Assembly: GCF_003443535.1 (NCBI RefSeq)
Contig: NZ_CP031947.1
Coordinates: 124,001 to 188,000 of the forward strand
DNA length: 64,000 bases
Reading direction: 5' to 3'
Source of the DNA: Ruegeria sp. AD91A
GTDB lineage: Bacteria; Pseudomonadota; Alphaproteobacteria; Rhodobacterales; Rhodobacteraceae
In this document: piece by piece, positions 62,400 to 64,000 of the stretch
Layout: the number at the start of each line of letters is the position of its first letter
How positions within the stretch are numbered: the first letter of the stretch is position 1
Position numbers and translations under genes: made by a program
Notes under the pieces: generated by a model
Database searches by the model: none
What the model was told of the DNA's origin: nothing
Seen by the model: the letters and a program-made list of their open reading frames with translations, nothing else

Positions 62400-63761
62400 T
62401 CAAAGCCTCAGTATGAGATCAGCCATAGCCCGCCGATAGTCAAATACGATTCGATCCCGTGCAATATGACGGCCCTGGCGTACCTGATGGCGGCCCGCCG
62501 ACCACAGATCGGTCACTACGTGATCCTTCGCGGCAAAGACCAACCCGTCGAGCAACTGTTCAGGACGCAGGGCACAAAGCGCGGGATCCTGACTGTCAAT
62601 GGCAACAAGATCCGCCAGCATCCCTTCTGCGATCTGACCCGCTGCGCGCGCCAGGGCTTGCGCGCCACCCAAAGCCGCATTGCAATAAAGTGTCTGTCCA
62701 ACCGAACCGTCCCCGTCGACCAGAACATTGCGCGACAGGTCTCGCAGACGTTGTGAGTACTCCAGCGTTCGCAGTTCCTCTGTCATTGAAATCAAAATGT
62801 TTGAATCCGACCCAACTCCGAAACGACCGCCGGCTTCAAGATAGACAACTCCGTTGAAAGGGCCATCGCCCAAATTGGCCTCGGTGATCGGGCAAAGCCC
62901 CGCGACCGCGCCGGTTGCCGCCATATCTCGGGTTTCCCTTTCGGTCATATGAGTGGCGTGGATGAGGCACCAGCGATTGTTTACCTCTGCATTGTTCAAG
63001 AGCCATTCCACCGGGCGTGCGCCCAGACTCTCGTGAACCTGCGCTACCTCTTTGGGCTGTTCCGCGATGTGAATGTGGACAGGTCCTGTCGTTTTGGTTT
63101 CCGAAACCCGGGCAAGATCTTGTGGTGACGTCGCGCGTAAGGAATGCGGGGCAATGCCTATCTGACAGTCATCCGGCAGATCGCCCAGTGCCGCTTGCGC
63201 TTGCTCGACCAGCGCCAGATAGCGGTCCACATCATTGCCAAATCGTTGCTGTCCCGATTCCAACGGTTGCTCGCCGACCCCTGCATAAGAATAAAGTACG
63301 GGCAGATGCGTCAGTCCGATTCCAGACTCGGCCGAAGCAGCCATGATCCGCTGGGACAGCTCTGCAAGATTGCCATAAGGTGTGCCGTCTGGCTGGTGAT
63401 GCAGATAATGGAATTCACCAACCGAGGCATAGCCGGCTTCCTGCATCTCCATATAGACCAGTGCGGCAATCGCCTGTACCTGATTGGGCGTCAGGTGCGC
63501 GGTGAATCGGTACATTAGTTCCCGCCACGTCCAGAAGCTGTCGCGCCCGGCCTTTCGATATTCAGTCATCCCCGCCATCGCGCGCTGAAATGCGTGGCTG
63601 TGAAGATTGGCCAATGCGGGCAGCAAAGTGTCGACGCGCGTATCGCCATCTTGCGTCGTCGCGCCCTTCTGCAACGACGTTATCAGACCTTCCTTGATTT
63701 CGACCCGCAGGTTCGAAGCCCAACCGGTGCTCAATAATGCGCGATTAGCGAAGATAGCCAT
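62400..63761 (-). CDS. hutF: Formimidoylglutamate deiminase
   Basis: From ATG 63761, with GAGGTGG a few bases upstream, the product has 453 residues; three ATGs further upstream are in frame. It is an amidohydrolase with the metal site LANLHSHAFQRAM, VGEFHYLHHQPDG, HIHIAEQPKEV, LIHATHMTERE and GVGSDSNILISM. It deaminates N-formimino-glutamate to N-formyl-glutamate in the five-step histidine pathway. Divergent from hutI. Confidence 0.94.
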   Translation of the reverse strand: MAIFANRALLSTGWASNLRVEIKEGLITSLQKGATTQDGDTRVDTLLPALANLHSHAFQRAMAGMTEYRKAGRDSFWTWRELMYRFTAHLTPNQVQAIAALVYMEMQEAGYASVGEFHYLHHQPDGTPYGNLAELSQRIMAASAESGIGLTHLPVLYSYAGVGEQPLESGQQRFGNDVDRYLALVEQAQAALGDLPDDCQIGIAPHSLRATSPQDLARVSETKTTGPVHIHIAEQPKEVAQVHESLGARPVEWLLNNAEVNNRWCLIHATHMTERETRDMAATGAVAGLCPITEANLGDGPFNGVVYLEAGGRFGVGSDSNILISMTEELRTLEYSQRLRDLSRNVLVDGDGSVGQTLYCNAALGGAQALARAAGQIAEGMLADLVAIDSQDPALCALRPEQLLDGLVFAAKDHVVTDLWSAGRHQVRQGRHIARDRIVFDYRRAMADLILRL

Positions 63762-63843
63762 TTTCCACCTCATTTTATGCATAGACATATAATTGATAGA
63801 AATGTACTAGAAAAGAAGGAAATGCACGGAGGTTGCGAGTCAC
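63762..63843. promoter_or_regulatory. hutF-hutI divergent promoter region
   Basis: These 82 AT-rich bases between the two divergent hut starts must contain both promoters and probably a HutC site. No operator could be picked out with confidence. GGAGG before hutI is the likely ribosome site. Confidence 0.5.
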
Positions 63844-64000
63844 ATGCAGACGCAAACGCGGGTTTTGACCGATCTTGACGCCGCAACGATGACCGAAGGC
63901 AGCACACCATACGGTTTGGTTCCAGATGCCGCGATCGCGTTGCAGGACGGGCGCATCGCATGGATCGGAGCTGTCGCTGACCTTCCTTCACGATTCGCCG
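63844..64000 (+). CDS. hutI: Imidazolonepropionase, N-terminal part
   Basis: The frame from ATG 63844 runs off the window. The 52 visible residues (TRVLTDLDAATMTEGSTPYG; AIALQDGRIAWIGAVADLPS) are the start of the amidohydrolase beta-sandwich of HutI. It is divergent from hutF. The start of the rest of the hut operon can be expected beyond the window. Confidence 0.88.
   Translation, partial: MQTQTRVLTDLDAATMTEGSTPYGLVPDAAIALQDGRIAWIGAVADLPSRFA

Overview
The window looks like a chromosomal segment of a marine alphaproteobacterium of the Roseobacter/Ruegeria type (Rhodobacteraceae). The basis is the gene set: a B12-dependent ribonucleotide reductase tail, a DctPQM TRAP transporter cluster, a complete Na+-NQR operon with its ApbE and NqrM maturation genes, ZapE, HutC/HutF/HutI, and general codon and GC usage. 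The assignment rests on family recognition, not on a database search.

Layout. 1-774 is the 3' end of nrdJ, followed by a spacer holding a hairpin and the decayed tail of an IS3-family transposase. 1416-8918 is a divergent catabolic locus: a Gfo/Idh/MocA dehydrogenase and a GntR regulator on the minus strand, and an SsuD-like FMN monooxygenase, aldo/keto reductase, flavin reductase and TRAP transporter on the plus strand. Its enzyme trio matches that of the oxygenolytic sulfosugar (sulfo-SMO) pathway, but with a TRAP importer. 8949-10706 holds a Sel1-repeat secreted protein and a di-haem MauG/cytochrome c peroxidase-type protein with almost touching divergent starts.

11135-23059 is an 11.9-kb genomic island inserted at a tRNA-Pro(CGG) gene. 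It is bounded by perfect 49-bp direct repeats of the tRNA 3' part and carries a truncated tyrosine integrase next to the intact tRNA. The cargo is a YhaO nuclease/YhaN SMC-like ATPase pair with an adjacent nucleotidyltransferase-fold gene behind a perfect 15-bp palindrome (candidate defence or repair module), a set of very small and broken genes, an 800-bp non-coding block with two families of short repeats, and a LysR-WrbA-EamA cluster.

23209-40619 is mostly housekeeping: a THUMP-type RNA methyltransferase, nqrABCDEF, then genes apparently inserted between the NQR structural genes and apbE-nqrM (UDP-glucuronate 4-epimerase, PPP phosphatase, CBS protein), a sulfatase/phosphonate monoester hydrolase homologue, and gpmI-envC-ctpA. 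40661-52411 holds two MFS carriers, two unknown genes, a very large ABC exporter fused to a cyclic-nucleotide-binding domain whose ATPase motifs are degenerate, a CPBP protease, accD-folC and zapE.

52457-55666 couples mtnA to an aldolase/short-chain dehydrogenase fusion. This suggests the DHAP shunt for methylthioadenosine or 5'-deoxyadenosine salvage. 55789-59568 holds an fghA-sthA-yaiI operon and an AEC carrier, followed by a TetR regulator at 59715-60332. An IS3-family wreck (60819-61513) precedes the histidine-utilisation genes hutC, hutF and the start of hutI.
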